16,759 nt of DNA from the NCBI GenBank assembly GCA_001587675.1, contig LNGD01000022.1:1-16759 (forward strand), read 5' to 3'. Positions 1 to 7,633 of the stretch are shown here, piece by piece. The translations under genes were made by a program, and so were the position numbers. This DNA comes from Candidatus Methanofastidiosum methylothiophilum. Lineage in GTDB: Archaea; Methanobacteriota_B; Thermococci; Methanofastidiosales; Methanofastidiosaceae. The notes beneath the pieces were generated by a model. That model was not told the DNA's origin and made no database searches. It saw only the letters and a list, made by a program, of their open reading frames with translations. Positions within the stretch are counted from its first letter, which is position 1; the number at the start of each line of letters is the position of its first letter.

Positions 1-2
1 TA

Positions 3-1070
3 AAGAATGAAAACGGTGAAATATCTCTTGACACTAAACTAGCCCCGCAAATAAAACTAGAAACACCAATTATGTTTTCGGCAATGTCTTATGGGTCCAT
101 AAGTCTTAATGCATGTGAATCTTTGGCACGTGCAGCAACAAAAATGGGGACATTTTACAACACTGGAGAAGGGGGACTGCATAAAAAATTATACAAGTAT
201 GGTAATAACACCATAGGGCAAGTAGCCTCTGGAAGATTTGGAGTCGATACTGACTATTTGAGCGCTTGTGCAGCAATCGAAATCAAAATAGGTCAAGGAG
301 CTAAACCTGGGATAGGAGGACATCTCCCTGGAGAAAAGGTATCTGTAGAGATATCAGAAACAAGAATGATCCCTTCTGGTACTGATGCAATATCTCCAGC
401 ACCGCATCACGATATATACTCTATTGAAGATTTGAAACAATTGATTTCTTTGATTAAAGAGGCAACTAACTACGAAAAACCTGTTTTTGTAAAAATTGCA
501 GCCGTTCATAATGCCGCAGCTATTGCCTCAGGCATCGTAAGAGCAGGGGCAGATGTGATTGTTGTTGATGGATTTAGAGGGGGAACAGGCGCAGCACCTT
601 CAGTTATCAGGGATAATACTGGAATGCCAATTGAAATTGCTTTAGCTGTAATAGATCAAAGGCTAAGGGATGAGAGTATCAGAAATGAAGTTTCTATAGT
701 TGCCGCAGGAGGAATAAGATCAAGTGCTGACGCTGTTAAAGCCATTGCTTTAGGTGCTGATGCAGTATACATAGCCACAGCAGCATTAATTGCAATGGGA
801 TGTACTTTATGTCAGAAATGTTACAAGGGAAAATGTAACTGGGGCCTCACAACTCAGGATCCTTTGTTGACTAGAAGGCTTAATCCTAATGTAGGTGCTG
901 AGAAATTAACAAATCTTATCAATAGCTGGAATCTCGAAATAAAAGAAATCCTTGGAAGTATGGGAATAAATGCAATTGAAGCTCTAAGAGGCAATAGGCT
1001 TAGACTTAGAGGGATAGGTTTTACTGAACTAGAGTCTAAGATAATGGGTATTGAACATGCGGGGATGTGA
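3..1070 (+). CDS. Glutamate synthase-type FMN/3Fe-4S synthase subunit (GltB2-like), 5'-partial
   Basis: The reading frame is open to the left edge, so the N-terminus lies outside the window; residues read from base 3 lead straight into the conserved LETPIMFSAMSYG segment. This is the FMN-binding, (beta/alpha)8 synthase domain of glutamate synthase, which combines 2-oxoglutarate with ammonia to make glutamate. Visible family features are the GKG-like loop region with GIGGHLPGEK, DAISPAPHHDIYS, the FMN-phosphate segment with AAGGIRSSADAVKAIALGADAV, and the three-cysteine C-x5-C-x4-C cluster ligand set (bases 801-836, with one extra cysteine inside) that holds a 3Fe-4S centre. It overlaps or abuts the ferredoxin gene next to it, so it is the upstream part of an operon encoding a split enzyme. 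A glutaminase (class II amidotransferase) domain is not in the part seen. FMN-dependent archaeal homologues of unclear specificity exist, so the substrate is inferred. Confidence 0.9.
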   Translation, partial: KNENGEISLDTKLAPQIKLETPIMFSAMSYGSISLNACESLARAATKMGTFYNTGEGGLHKKLYKYGNNTIGQVASGRFGVDTDYLSACAAIEIKIGQGAKPGIGGHLPGEKVSVEISETRMIPSGTDAISPAPHHDIYSIEDLKQLISLIKEATNYEKPVFVKIAAVHNAAAIASGIVRAGADVIVVDGFRGGTGAAPSVIRDNTGMPIEIALAVIDQRLRDESIRNEVSIVAAGGIRSSADAVKAIALGADAVYIATAALIAMGCTLCQKCYKGKCNWGLTTQDPLLTRRLNPNVGAEKLTNLINSWNLEIKEILGSMGINAIEALRGNRLRLRGIGFTELESKIMGIEHAGM

Positions 1071-1072
1071 CA

Positions 1073-1501
1073 ATGAAAAGAAGAATAATTTGTGACGAAG
1101 ATTTTTGTATAGGATGCAGATTGTGTGAAGTTCATTGTACTGTAAAACATTCTAAATCAGGAGACATTTTACTAGCCTATAAATTTGAAAATGAAAAGGA
1201 GCCTCCTAGAATGTCGTTTGAGCAAAAGGATTACTCTTGTGGATCGATAGTATGCATGAATTGCAAGGATCCACTATGTATCAAAGCATGTTCAATGGGA
1301 GCAATTAAAATTGAAGAAGGAACAGTCCTAATAGACAATGAAAAATGTGTTGGATGTTGGATGTGCATAATGGTATGTCCATTTGGAGCTATAAAAAGAG
1401 GAGAAAAAAAGGCTTTTAAATGTGATCACTGTTTCAATGAGGAAATACCAATATGTGTTTTAAACTGCCCAAACAAAGCTCTGATTTACGAGGAAGATTA
1501 G
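1073..1501 (+). CDS. Four-cluster 4Fe-4S ferredoxin subunit of the glutamate synthase operon
   Basis: A small HycB/CooF/DmsB-like electron-transfer protein of about 142 residues. It carries four cysteine groups: CIGCRLC..C near the N-terminus, a CGSIVCMNC..C group near residue 60, CVGCWMCIMVCP near residue 97, and CDHC...CVLNCP near the C-terminus. This is the pattern of proteins that bind up to four [4Fe-4S] clusters. It should pass electrons between the FAD oxidoreductase encoded next and the FMN synthase encoded before. I chose the ATG at 1073, which has a GGGG run about eight bases upstream; a GTG at 1067 that overlaps the preceding stop is an alternative and adds two residues. The next gene begins immediately after its stop, so the two are translated from one message. 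No signal peptide or membrane segment is seen, which fits a cytoplasmic complex. Confidence 0.88.
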   Translation: MKRRIICDEDFCIGCRLCEVHCTVKHSKSGDILLAYKFENEKEPPRMSFEQKDYSCGSIVCMNCKDPLCIKACSMGAIKIEEGTVLIDNEKCVGCWMCIMVCPFGAIKRGEKKAFKCDHCFNEEIPICVLNCPNKALIYEED

Positions 1502-2770
1502 ATGAAGTATGTTATTATCGGTAACGGGGCTGCGGCCATAGGTGCAATAGAGGGAATAAGATCTAAAGATTCTGAAGGTGAAATTGTTCTAATCTCTAAA
1601 GAAAACTGTATCTCTTATTCAAAACCTCAACTTTACAAAATTCTTAATCAAAATGATATAAAAACTATATCTTACAGAAATGAGGAATTTTACAATAAAA
1701 ACAATGTATCAACATTGTTCGGTCAAGTTCTAAAATCAATTGATTTTAAGAATAAATTAGTACTTTTGCAGGATGACAAAATAAACTATGATAAATTGCT
1801 TATTGCAACTGGAGCCAAAGCAAATATCCCAATTATCAAAGGATTTGAAGGAGAAATCTACTCTTTTACAAACTTAGATGAAGCTCTAAAACTTAAGGAA
1901 TCGTTAGTAACCAAAGATAAAATAGTAATTCTTGGGGGAGGACTTATTGGAGTAAAACTTTCTGAGTATCTCCAAAAAATTGGGAAAGACGTTTCTTTAA
2001 TTGTTAATTCAAAGGGAGTATTGAGTTCTTTAGGCGATGAAAAGATTTCTGAGATTTTAAATAATGAAATAATTGAAAAGGGCGTAAAACTATTTCTTTC
2101 TACTAAAGTTATTGGTGCAAAAAAAGAAGGTAAGAAAATAGAAGTTAAAATGGACACCTCAACAGTTACTTGTGACGCAATTGTTTCATGTAAAGGCGTT
2201 AAACCTGAGGTATCTCCTTTTGAAAAAACTGAACTTTCTATTAATATTGGAATAAAAGTTGATGACCACATGAGGACAAACATTAAAGATGTTTTCGCAG
2301 CAGGTGATGTCACGGAAGTCTATAATAAATTTGAAGATAAATTCTGCAATATTCCAATACTTCCAAATGCTTTCAATGGAGGGTACTGTGCTGGGATCAA
2401 TATGGCAGGGGGAGAATATAAACTAGACACATGGTACCCAATGAATTCCTTAAAAATATTTGATGTTCAAATGATCACAATGGGATTGTTAAAGCAATCA
2501 GAAAATGATGAAGTGTTATCCATTTATGAAAAAAATAAAAAAGTATATAGAAAACTTGTTATAAGAAATGGAAAACTAATAGGAGCCGCACTTTTAGGCG
2601 ATATTGATAGAGCAGGAATACTTAATAACATTATCAGAAGTAATATTGACGTTACATCAATAAAAGAAGATCTTCTAAATTCTAAAATTAATTTTTATAG
2701 TATACCTAGAAATCTGAGAGAAGTTATAGTAAAATCATACACCGAGGGATTGAATGATTCTAAACTGTAA
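1502..2770 (+). CDS. FAD/NAD(P)-dependent oxidoreductase of the glutamate synthase operon
   Basis: A 422-residue class I pyridine-nucleotide disulfide oxidoreductase-fold protein. The FAD-binding GNGAAAIG motif is at residues 7-14, an ATG motif at 102-104, the NAD(P)-binding GGGLIG motif at 145-150 and the FAD-closing VFAAGDV motif at 264-270, followed by a C-terminal dimerisation-like region. No redox-active CxxxxC pair follows the FAD motif, so it resembles NADH:rubredoxin oxidoreductase or the reductase part of small-subunit GltD, without the N-terminal FeS domain of GltD. In this operon it most likely takes electrons from NAD(P)H to the ferredoxin subunit, or runs in reverse. The ATG directly follows the previous stop and has a GAGGAAG ribosome site; its 3' end overlaps the next gene by 17 bases. 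The cofactor preference cannot be read from the sequence with certainty. Confidence 0.87.
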   Translation: MKYVIIGNGAAAIGAIEGIRSKDSEGEIVLISKENCISYSKPQLYKILNQNDIKTISYRNEEFYNKNNVSTLFGQVLKSIDFKNKLVLLQDDKINYDKLLIATGAKANIPIIKGFEGEIYSFTNLDEALKLKESLVTKDKIVILGGGLIGVKLSEYLQKIGKDVSLIVNSKGVLSSLGDEKISEILNNEIIEKGVKLFLSTKVIGAKKEGKKIEVKMDTSTVTCDAIVSCKGVKPEVSPFEKTELSINIGIKVDDHMRTNIKDVFAAGDVTEVYNKFEDKFCNIPILPNAFNGGYCAGINMAGGEYKLDTWYPMNSLKIFDVQMITMGLLKQSENDEVLSIYEKNKKVYRKLVIRNGKLIGAALLGDIDRAGILNNIIRSNIDVTSIKEDLLNSKINFYSIPRNLREVIVKSYTEGLNDSKL

Positions 2771-3476
2771 AGGACTTAATCATACTGACATCAATAAGTC
2801 AATTAGAAAAGCCATTGAGAAAGGTGAAAATGAGATTCTGCTAAATAATGTCAATGGGCAAGGATATCTTTTTGCAGGCATAAAAAATGGCATTCGTGCA
2901 ATTATTAACGGCGTTCCTGGGAATGATCTTGGAGGCATGATGGATGGCCCAAATATATTTGTAAACGCAAATATTCAAGACTGCGTTGGAAATACAATGA
3001 ACAGTGGCAAAATCGTTGTTCATGGCGACGCTGGAGATATCTTAGGTTATGCTATGAGGGGAGGAAAGATATTTGTTAAGGGAAAAGTTGGTTATAGATG
3101 TGGCATCCATATGAAAGCTTTTGGGGAGAAGATACCCGTTATAGTAATAGGCGAGGATGCAGGTGACTTTCTCGGCGAGTATATGGCTTCAGGAATTATA
3201 GTCGTACTATGTAAAAATAAAGTTAAACTGGACAGTAATTATATTGGAGTCGGGATGCATGGCGGGGCTATTTACGTCAGAGGAATTGTCGATGAATATA
3301 GTATTGGGAAGGGCGTTACTGTTTCTAAACTTGACGAATGGGATTTGAATTTCCTGACAAATATTTTAAATGAATACTCAGCCGATATGAACTCTAAAGA
3401 AAAATATAACTTAAATGAATTTGTAAAACTATGTCCAATGAATTCTAGACCATTTCAAAGACTATATAGTTATTAA
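2754..3476 (+). CDS. Glutamate synthase GXGXG-domain subunit (GltB3-like)
   Basis: A 240-residue protein built of the right-handed beta-helix repeats known from the C-terminal GXGXG domain of bacterial glutamate synthase alpha subunits. Between about residues 55 and 180 it shows repeated glycine-rich rungs: GNDLGGMMDG, VHGDAGDILGYAMRGGKIFVKG, IGEDAGDFLGEYMASG and GVGMHGGAIYVRG. In the large bacterial enzyme this domain is a structural scaffold between the glutaminase and synthase domains; here it is a free-standing subunit. The start ATG overlaps the end of the oxidoreductase gene by 17 bases, is the first possible start in its frame (a stop precedes it) and has a GAGGGA ribosome site, so translation is coupled. 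FwdC/FhcC formylmethanofuran dehydrogenase subunits share this fold, but the neighbours favour glutamate synthase. Confidence 0.87.
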   Translation: MILNCKGLNHTDINKSIRKAIEKGENEILLNNVNGQGYLFAGIKNGIRAIINGVPGNDLGGMMDGPNIFVNANIQDCVGNTMNSGKIVVHGDAGDILGYAMRGGKIFVKGKVGYRCGIHMKAFGEKIPVIVIGEDAGDFLGEYMASGIIVVLCKNKVKLDSNYIGVGMHGGAIYVRGIVDEYSIGKGVTVSKLDEWDLNFLTNILNEYSADMNSKEKYNLNEFVKLCPMNSRPFQRLYSY

Positions 3477-3485
3477 GAACAATAG

Positions 3486-3494
3486 TTATTTAAA
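3486..3494 (+). promoter_or_regulatory. TATA box of the lipoprotein-like gene
   Basis: TTATTTAAA is centred about 26 bases upstream of the second of two tandem ATG codons (3514 and 3517). At this spacing archaeal transcription would begin at or beside the start codon, giving a leaderless mRNA. It also marks the start of a new transcription unit after the glutamate synthase operon. Confidence 0.6.
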
Positions 3495-3513
3495 CTTCTA
3501 ATTTTATATACTA

Positions 3514-4362
3514 ATGATGAAAAAAATTATTTTTTCATTTGGATTGATTATCTTAATAGCACTTGCAGCCATGTGTTCAACACCAGGTTCCAGTCAAAAG
3601 CAGACTGAAACGCAAACACAGACGTCGGGAAATGTAATATCAAACGAAATAGCAGAAATACCTTCTCTTGGTTACTGGTGGGTCAAAGTACCAGTTACTA
3701 AGGGTACTAAAATAAACATAGCATATGAAACATATGACAGTAAAGCAATTGACTTGTATATAATTGATAATCAGCAACATAACAGCCTTTATGTATTTGG
3801 GAATAATGACTCAAGGCATCCTATTGAATATAAGAAATTTTATTCTGGAGCTAAGACTAATTTTCAATATACATTTAATCAGGATGGCCTTTATTTCTTA
3901 ATATTCAATAATACATTAACCGTACCAAGACAGGTAGAATATACTGTTACTCTTCTTTCTGGAAGCCTTCTTGAAGAATATGACTACGTTATTTGTGAAG
4001 GGCAAAATGTCACAATAAGAAAACCTGAAGTTACTGCACAAAATTATTTTGAATATTATCAATACTGCTTGACATATCTAGAAGAAGGACAAGTTGTAAA
4101 CATCTACTTTAGTGTTCGTCAAAATGAATATAGAAATCTATTTGTAAAATTATATATTCTGGACGATAAAGGGTACAATAGTTGGGCAAAATCTCCTTAT
4201 GACTATGAAGGCAAAGTCTATTTTGACAAAGTTAATGAGAGGGATAGAAGTTACGAACAAGTCAGTTGGACAGTGACAAAAACAGGCTACTATTACTTTG
4301 TATTCTGGAACCAAGGTTCTCCATATGACCTTAAATTTGATTACAGGGTTTACATAGATTAA
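3514..4362 (+). CDS. Exported lipoprotein-like protein with a duplicated beta-sandwich domain, function unknown
   Basis: 282 residues with a clear export signal: MMKK, a hydrophobic stretch to about residue 20, then Cys21 and a Ser/Thr/Gln-rich linker. Cys21 could be a lipidated anchor, although Met at the -1 position is unusual for a lipobox. The rest reads as two related beta-rich units, about residues 45-148 and 165-282. Each begins with a Trp/Tyr-rich strand (YWWVKVPV; YYQYCLTY), has a KINIAYETY / VVNIYFSV strand and ends with a GLYFLIFNN / GYYYFVFWN strand. The layout recalls PPC- or GOLD-like beta-sandwich binding domains of secreted proteins; this is inference from pattern only. No catalytic motif is seen. 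It is probably an extracellular, membrane-anchored binding protein. It stands alone between its own TATA box and a T-rich terminator. Confidence 0.75.
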   Translation: MMKKIIFSFGLIILIALAAMCSTPGSSQKQTETQTQTSGNVISNEIAEIPSLGYWWVKVPVTKGTKINIAYETYDSKAIDLYIIDNQQHNSLYVFGNNDSRHPIEYKKFYSGAKTNFQYTFNQDGLYFLIFNNTLTVPRQVEYTVTLLSGSLLEEYDYVICEGQNVTIRKPEVTAQNYFEYYQYCLTYLEEGQVVNIYFSVRQNEYRNLFVKLYILDDKGYNSWAKSPYDYEGKVYFDKVNERDRSYEQVSWTVTKTGYYYFVFWNQGSPYDLKFDYRVYID

Positions 4363-4363
4363 T

Positions 4364-4382
4364 TATTATTTTTATTTTTTTT
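4364..4382 (+). terminator. T-rich terminator after the lipoprotein-like gene
   Basis: Immediately after the stop codon the plus strand has runs of five and eight T residues within about 20 bases. Archaeal RNA polymerase terminates on such U-rich tracts without needing a hairpin. Confidence 0.5.
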
Positions 4383-4446
4383 GCAATATTTTTTCAAGGA
4401 TAGACTTATAAGATTATTGCAATTATTTAAAATCCCGGCGAAATCC

Positions 4447-5601
4447 ATGAGTCTAATATCAAAGATTTCTAATTATCTTGATAGTCTAAACTATCGTATA
4501 GATCCTGAAAAATTAAAGGACAGCAAATATTTCTTAGACTCATACCTTAAATTAAAAATCGATTATGAAGAGTTAATATCCATTAGAAGAAAAATTGAAT
4601 TTTTAGGATATCAAAATCCCTATTTTGTTATTAAAGGAATTAAGGATGCTCAAGATCCTTACTTTAGAAAAAGAGCAATGGAAAAAAAGATATGTTTTGA
4701 TAATGTTCAACATGCAATTGCTGCTCACAGAGTGGCTATAGGCCAATTAATTGATGCAATGGCATTTGAAAACAATGATGTAATATATGCCGGACATGAA
4801 GCAATAAAGTTCATTGAGAATGGTGGGGGAGGGAAATTTATTTTTAATCCTGATGGGGTGTATAGGCTTGAAATATTGAGATATTTGTCCTTCTCAGGAG
4901 AATACATGAAGACTCTTTTTTCCCTTACCAAATTAGAAAGAGAAAATTATCGAAAGATAATGGATATGCTAGGGGATAAATCAAAAAGCAAACCATCTAT
5001 AAAAAAAAGAATTCCTCAAGAATTTGGAATGATGGGGCACAAAGAATATTCTCCTCTTAAAAAAGAAATGTCACAATTTAAGAGAGATGCTTACGATGAA
5101 ACAATTGATCTTGGAAGACCGCCAATATATGATAAAAATATAAGAAAAGTTCTTTCAATAGCTTATGCACCTTTTGGTGTCGACGCAATATGTGAAGACA
5201 TTGCACTATTCTATCTTAAGAAAACATACATGGAAAGGAAGATTTATGGGGGACCTTTCCCTACAATTGATCCAGATCCAAATGAGGCCCTTTTAGGAAG
5301 ATTCTATAAGACAGTTATACTGAAAGAAGAAATGATGAATACTCTAAGGGATATGAATCTTAAGGAGAAGAATAGTCTTGTAGCCGCAATCTCTTATTAT
5401 TTGGTATCTGAAGATTATGAGAAAACACTATTATTTTTTTCACTTGATTCGCGTGAACTTGAATCCGCATTAATTAGGGCAGAAAATTATGGGGTAATAC
5501 CAAAAGAAAATAAATACCTTTTAGAAAAAATCGTCCAAAAGGGAGAGAAAAAAGATATAACAAAGAAATTTTTGGAAGAACTCAAGGGGGCTCATGATTG
5601 A
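4447..5601 (+). CDS. Conserved archaeal protein, probably DUF530 family
   Basis: A soluble, helix-rich protein of about 384 residues with no signal peptide or membrane segment. Its strongly conserved-looking core reads FDNVQHAIAAHRVAIGQ, AMAFENNDVIYAGHEAIKF, then a glycine run and a basic segment with KKRIPQEFGMMGHKEYSP. This resembles the uncharacterised archaeal DUF530 family as I remember it from Thermococci and methanogens; the family assignment is from memory and moderate in confidence. The frame is open up to a TTG at 4381, but that codon sits inside the terminator of the preceding gene. I prefer the ATG at 4447, which follows the promoter-like elements CTTATAAGA (4405-4413) and TTATTTAAA (4423-4431). 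The stop overlaps the TTG start of the next gene, so the two are very likely co-translated. The function is unknown; paired histidines and arginines in the core could bind nucleic acid or metal. Confidence 0.75.
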   Translation: MSLISKISNYLDSLNYRIDPEKLKDSKYFLDSYLKLKIDYEELISIRRKIEFLGYQNPYFVIKGIKDAQDPYFRKRAMEKKICFDNVQHAIAAHRVAIGQLIDAMAFENNDVIYAGHEAIKFIENGGGGKFIFNPDGVYRLEILRYLSFSGEYMKTLFSLTKLERENYRKIMDMLGDKSKSKPSIKKRIPQEFGMMGHKEYSPLKKEMSQFKRDAYDETIDLGRPPIYDKNIRKVLSIAYAPFGVDAICEDIALFYLKKTYMERKIYGGPFPTIDPDPNEALLGRFYKTVILKEEMMNTLRDMNLKEKNSLVAAISYYLVSEDYEKTLLFFSLDSRELESALIRAENYGVIPKENKYLLEKIVQKGEKKDITKKFLEELKGAHD

Positions 5602-6014
5602 AGAAAATAATTGCAAAGAATAAGAAAGATCTTATCAAGAAATTAAGGACTGAACTTTCCAATAATGATGAAAAAATCTATATTAATATGAGACCTTCTG
5701 TTGATATTATGGTTGAAGTATTGGAGCATGCACCAAACGTCAAATACATCTTATGCCCCAAAAGTCTTTATGCTATAACCTCCATACGTGTCAAAAAAGC
5801 ATTGGAGAGGGTCGGAGTACTTTTAGTTCCATTTGGTGAGGGGGCAGGTAGGCCCAACAAATATGACGAAGAGACAGTAGGAAAATTAAAAAAAATGTAT
5901 GAACTTGGAGTACCAGTAAAAGAAATATCAAAAAGTCTAAAGATACCACTCAGGACTGTTTACCACATCGCTAATCAAGAAGATTTTATATCTGAAAAGC
6001 AACTTTTGAGCTAA
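5598..6014 (+). CDS. DUF1699-like protein with C-terminal helix-turn-helix
   Basis: 138 residues. The first about 85 (Lys-rich start, then INMRPSVDIMVEVLEHAPNVKYILCPKSL) look like the small archaeal DUF1699 domain, in which an RPS motif is followed by a strand with a Pro-Ser/Lys-Ser pair. Residues about 92-132 (GRPNKYDEETVGKLKKMYE, then VPVKEISKSLKIPLRTVYHIAN) form a convincing resolvase/MerR-like helix-turn-helix, so the protein probably binds DNA. It starts with TTG overlapping the upstream stop (TTGA) and has a GGGGG run about eight bases upstream. Translation is therefore coupled to the DUF530-like gene, which suggests the two proteins act together, perhaps as a regulator and its partner. 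At its 3' end it overlaps the convergent propeller gene by four bases. Confidence 0.75.
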   Translation: MKKIIAKNKKDLIKKLRTELSNNDEKIYINMRPSVDIMVEVLEHAPNVKYILCPKSLYAITSIRVKKALERVGVLLVPFGEGAGRPNKYDEETVGKLKKMYELGVPVKEISKSLKIPLRTVYHIANQEDFISEKQLLS

Positions 6015-7063
6015 TCTAGGTTTCTAAGATAAAGCTTGTTTTCTCTTTCTGTCAATAGATATGTATTATTCTTTACATTGATTATTTTCACTGGATTTTC
6101 CTCTTTTGAAATCTCCTTCTTACTGATTATTTCAAAATAATAATCAAGTTTCATTCCATATTCTTTCCCAGTTAATATGTCCCACAAAATAGCGTAGTAA
6201 TATTCATCTTTTTTTTCAAGTTGCCTTACCCAGTCACTACCGTTAGAATAACTTTTTCTTACAAAATTGCTGACATTTCCGTCAGGAGAATATCTAAGAA
6301 AAACTGTATCAAAAACGTACCATCCTTCTTTGCCGGAGTAAGCTGTTAGAATAATGTCGTTATCGATAAGCTCAATATCGAGGCCTCCATCTTCCCATCC
6401 GCTATTATCAAAAAAATCTACCCAAAGAAGTTCATGGTCTTTAGAGAGTTTTAGTAAGAATACATCGACATCCTTTTCTTTCATTTCTCCTGTGATGTAA
6501 ATATTGTTATCTTTATCCTCTATTAGTGCATAAGGTTTTTCATAAGGCCCAACATTAATCACGCTTTTAACAGTAATTTTTCCATTAGAGTCGATTTTTA
6601 CAAGGAACGTATCAGATTCTCTTTTGTTACTTGAATAACCTAGGACGGTAACTTCTTGATCGTCATTTATGAAAAATGATGAAAGTGTATCTTTTTCTGA
6701 AATCCTTATTTTAGTTATCCATCTAATGCTTAGACTTGAAGAAAGTCTAACTACAGTAATATCTCCTCCTGTTGAAATACCAATAAGATAAACATTTGAT
6801 AATTTGTCTATCTGCATTTTTGCTACTTTGAAGTTTTCAATTGTTTGTTGTCTTAATAGCTGTCCATTTTTAGTTTTTATTATAGATGAATTATTAGTGT
6901 CCCTAATTGTGCTTACAATATAGAAGCTTTCTATATTTGGATCATAAGACGCATCGATAACTGTATGATCCTTAGTTAATTCATATAAAACATCATCAGC
7001 TACTAAAAAATTAAAACTAAATAACAGAATGCTAATGAATATAAAAGCTTTGGAATGGTTCAT
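6011..7063 (-). CDS. Secreted beta-propeller-like repeat protein
   Basis: 350 residues with an N-terminal signal peptide (basic start, then a hydrophobic stretch rich in Ile, Leu and Phe up to about Ala22). The mature part is made of degenerate repeats of 45-55 residues. Each has a strand such as NVYLIGIS or NIYITGE, an acidic-aromatic turn, and a strand ending LVKIDSNGKI, LLKLSKDHELLW or FLRYSPDGNV. This is the SBBP/delta-60-type pattern of a beta-propeller. Such proteins act outside the cell in binding or adhesion; no enzymatic motif is seen. It is distantly like the protein at 11152-12441 but much more diverged. A TTTTTTAAAGG element on this strand, 20-30 bases upstream of the ATG, implies its own, possibly leaderless, transcript. 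Its stop overlaps that of the convergent gene by four bases. Confidence 0.75.
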   Translation of the reverse strand: MNHSKAFIFISILLFSFNFLVADDVLYELTKDHTVIDASYDPNIESFYIVSTIRDTNNSSIIKTKNGQLLRQQTIENFKVAKMQIDKLSNVYLIGISTGGDITVVRLSSSLSIRWITKIRISEKDTLSSFFINDDQEVTVLGYSSNKRESDTFLVKIDSNGKITVKSVINVGPYEKPYALIEDKDNNIYITGEMKEKDVDVFLLKLSKDHELLWVDFFDNSGWEDGGLDIELIDNDIILTAYSGKEGWYVFDTVFLRYSPDGNVSNFVRKSYSNGSDWVRQLEKKDEYYYAILWDILTGKEYGMKLDYYFEIISKKEISKEENPVKIINVKNNTYLLTERENKLYLRNLD

Positions 7064-7099
7064 AATTCTAATTTTTTCTAGTCCTTTAAAAAATATCCG

Positions 7100-7633
7100 T
7101 TAGGATTTGACTTCAGTTGGATCGGTAATCTTAAAATCCTTGTTCTTTAAATAATATTCCATTATATATCCAATAATTATGAATAGCGGAATAGCAACTA
7201 GAGTTCTAGCAAGAGTGAATTCTATTCCTAGATATCCTATTTCAATACTTAACATAGGTATCTTTAATGCGGAAAAACAACCAAGAAATATGAATATGTT
7301 TTTTACAGAAGCTCCTTTTTTATAAAGAATATATACAATAGGAAAGGCCCCATAGAGAGGTCCGGCTTGAAACATTGAGAATACTACTGAGAGAATAGTG
7401 CCTTTAACACCGGAATCTGGTCCCATATACTTTTGAAATTTTTGACTGGGAATCCAAGCGTCTAGTAGCCCTACAAGAATAAATACTATTGGGATAAAAG
7501 AAATCATTTCTATGAACATATTCAGAAAAACGTTTGAAACATTCATGCCAAAATTATAATTGTAAAAGTAAGATACAGTTCCAAACACTAAGAATAATAG
7601 GATAAACCCGTATTCTTTTAGATATTTTTTCAA
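7100..7633 (-). CDS. Half-size membrane permease (COG0701/DUF318-like), second of a pair
   Basis: 177 residues with about five hydrophobic segments. After two N-terminal membrane spans it has the family-like block KYMGPDSGVKGTILSVVFSM, a Gly-Pro-containing span (QAGPLYGAFPIVYIL), and a KIPMLSIEIGYLGIEFTLAR segment before the last span. This matches one half of the predicted permease family COG0701 (DUF318), whose usual members have about 300-350 residues and two homologous halves. The start codon overlaps the stop of the preceding half-gene by four bases (7630-7633), so the two are co-translated and probably form one heteromeric membrane protein. The substrate is unknown; some relatives move arsenic compounds, but nothing here points to that. 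Confidence 0.78.
   Translation of the reverse strand: MKKYLKEYGFILLFLVFGTVSYFYNYNFGMNVSNVFLNMFIEMISFIPIVFILVGLLDAWIPSQKFQKYMGPDSGVKGTILSVVFSMFQAGPLYGAFPIVYILYKKGASVKNIFIFLGCFSALKIPMLSIEIGYLGIEFTLARTLVAIPLFIIIGYIMEYYLKNKDFKITDPTEVKS

Noticed and set aside
1858..2313. Minus-strand open frame of 151 codons inside the oxidoreductase gene
   Set aside because: It is antisense to a gene with clear FAD and NAD motifs and is rich in Ser, Phe and Thr as expected for a shadow frame.
4381..4446. TTG at 4381 as the start of the DUF530-like protein
   Set aside because: It lies in the T-rich terminator of the preceding gene, without a ribosome site and upstream of the promoter-like elements; the ATG at 4447 fits better, though the longer form cannot be excluded.
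6676..6700. Box C (ATGATGA) and box D (CTGA) pair suggesting a C/D guide RNA
   Set aside because: Only 14 bases lie between the boxes, too few for guide segments, no C'/D' boxes are seen, and it is antisense inside a protein gene.
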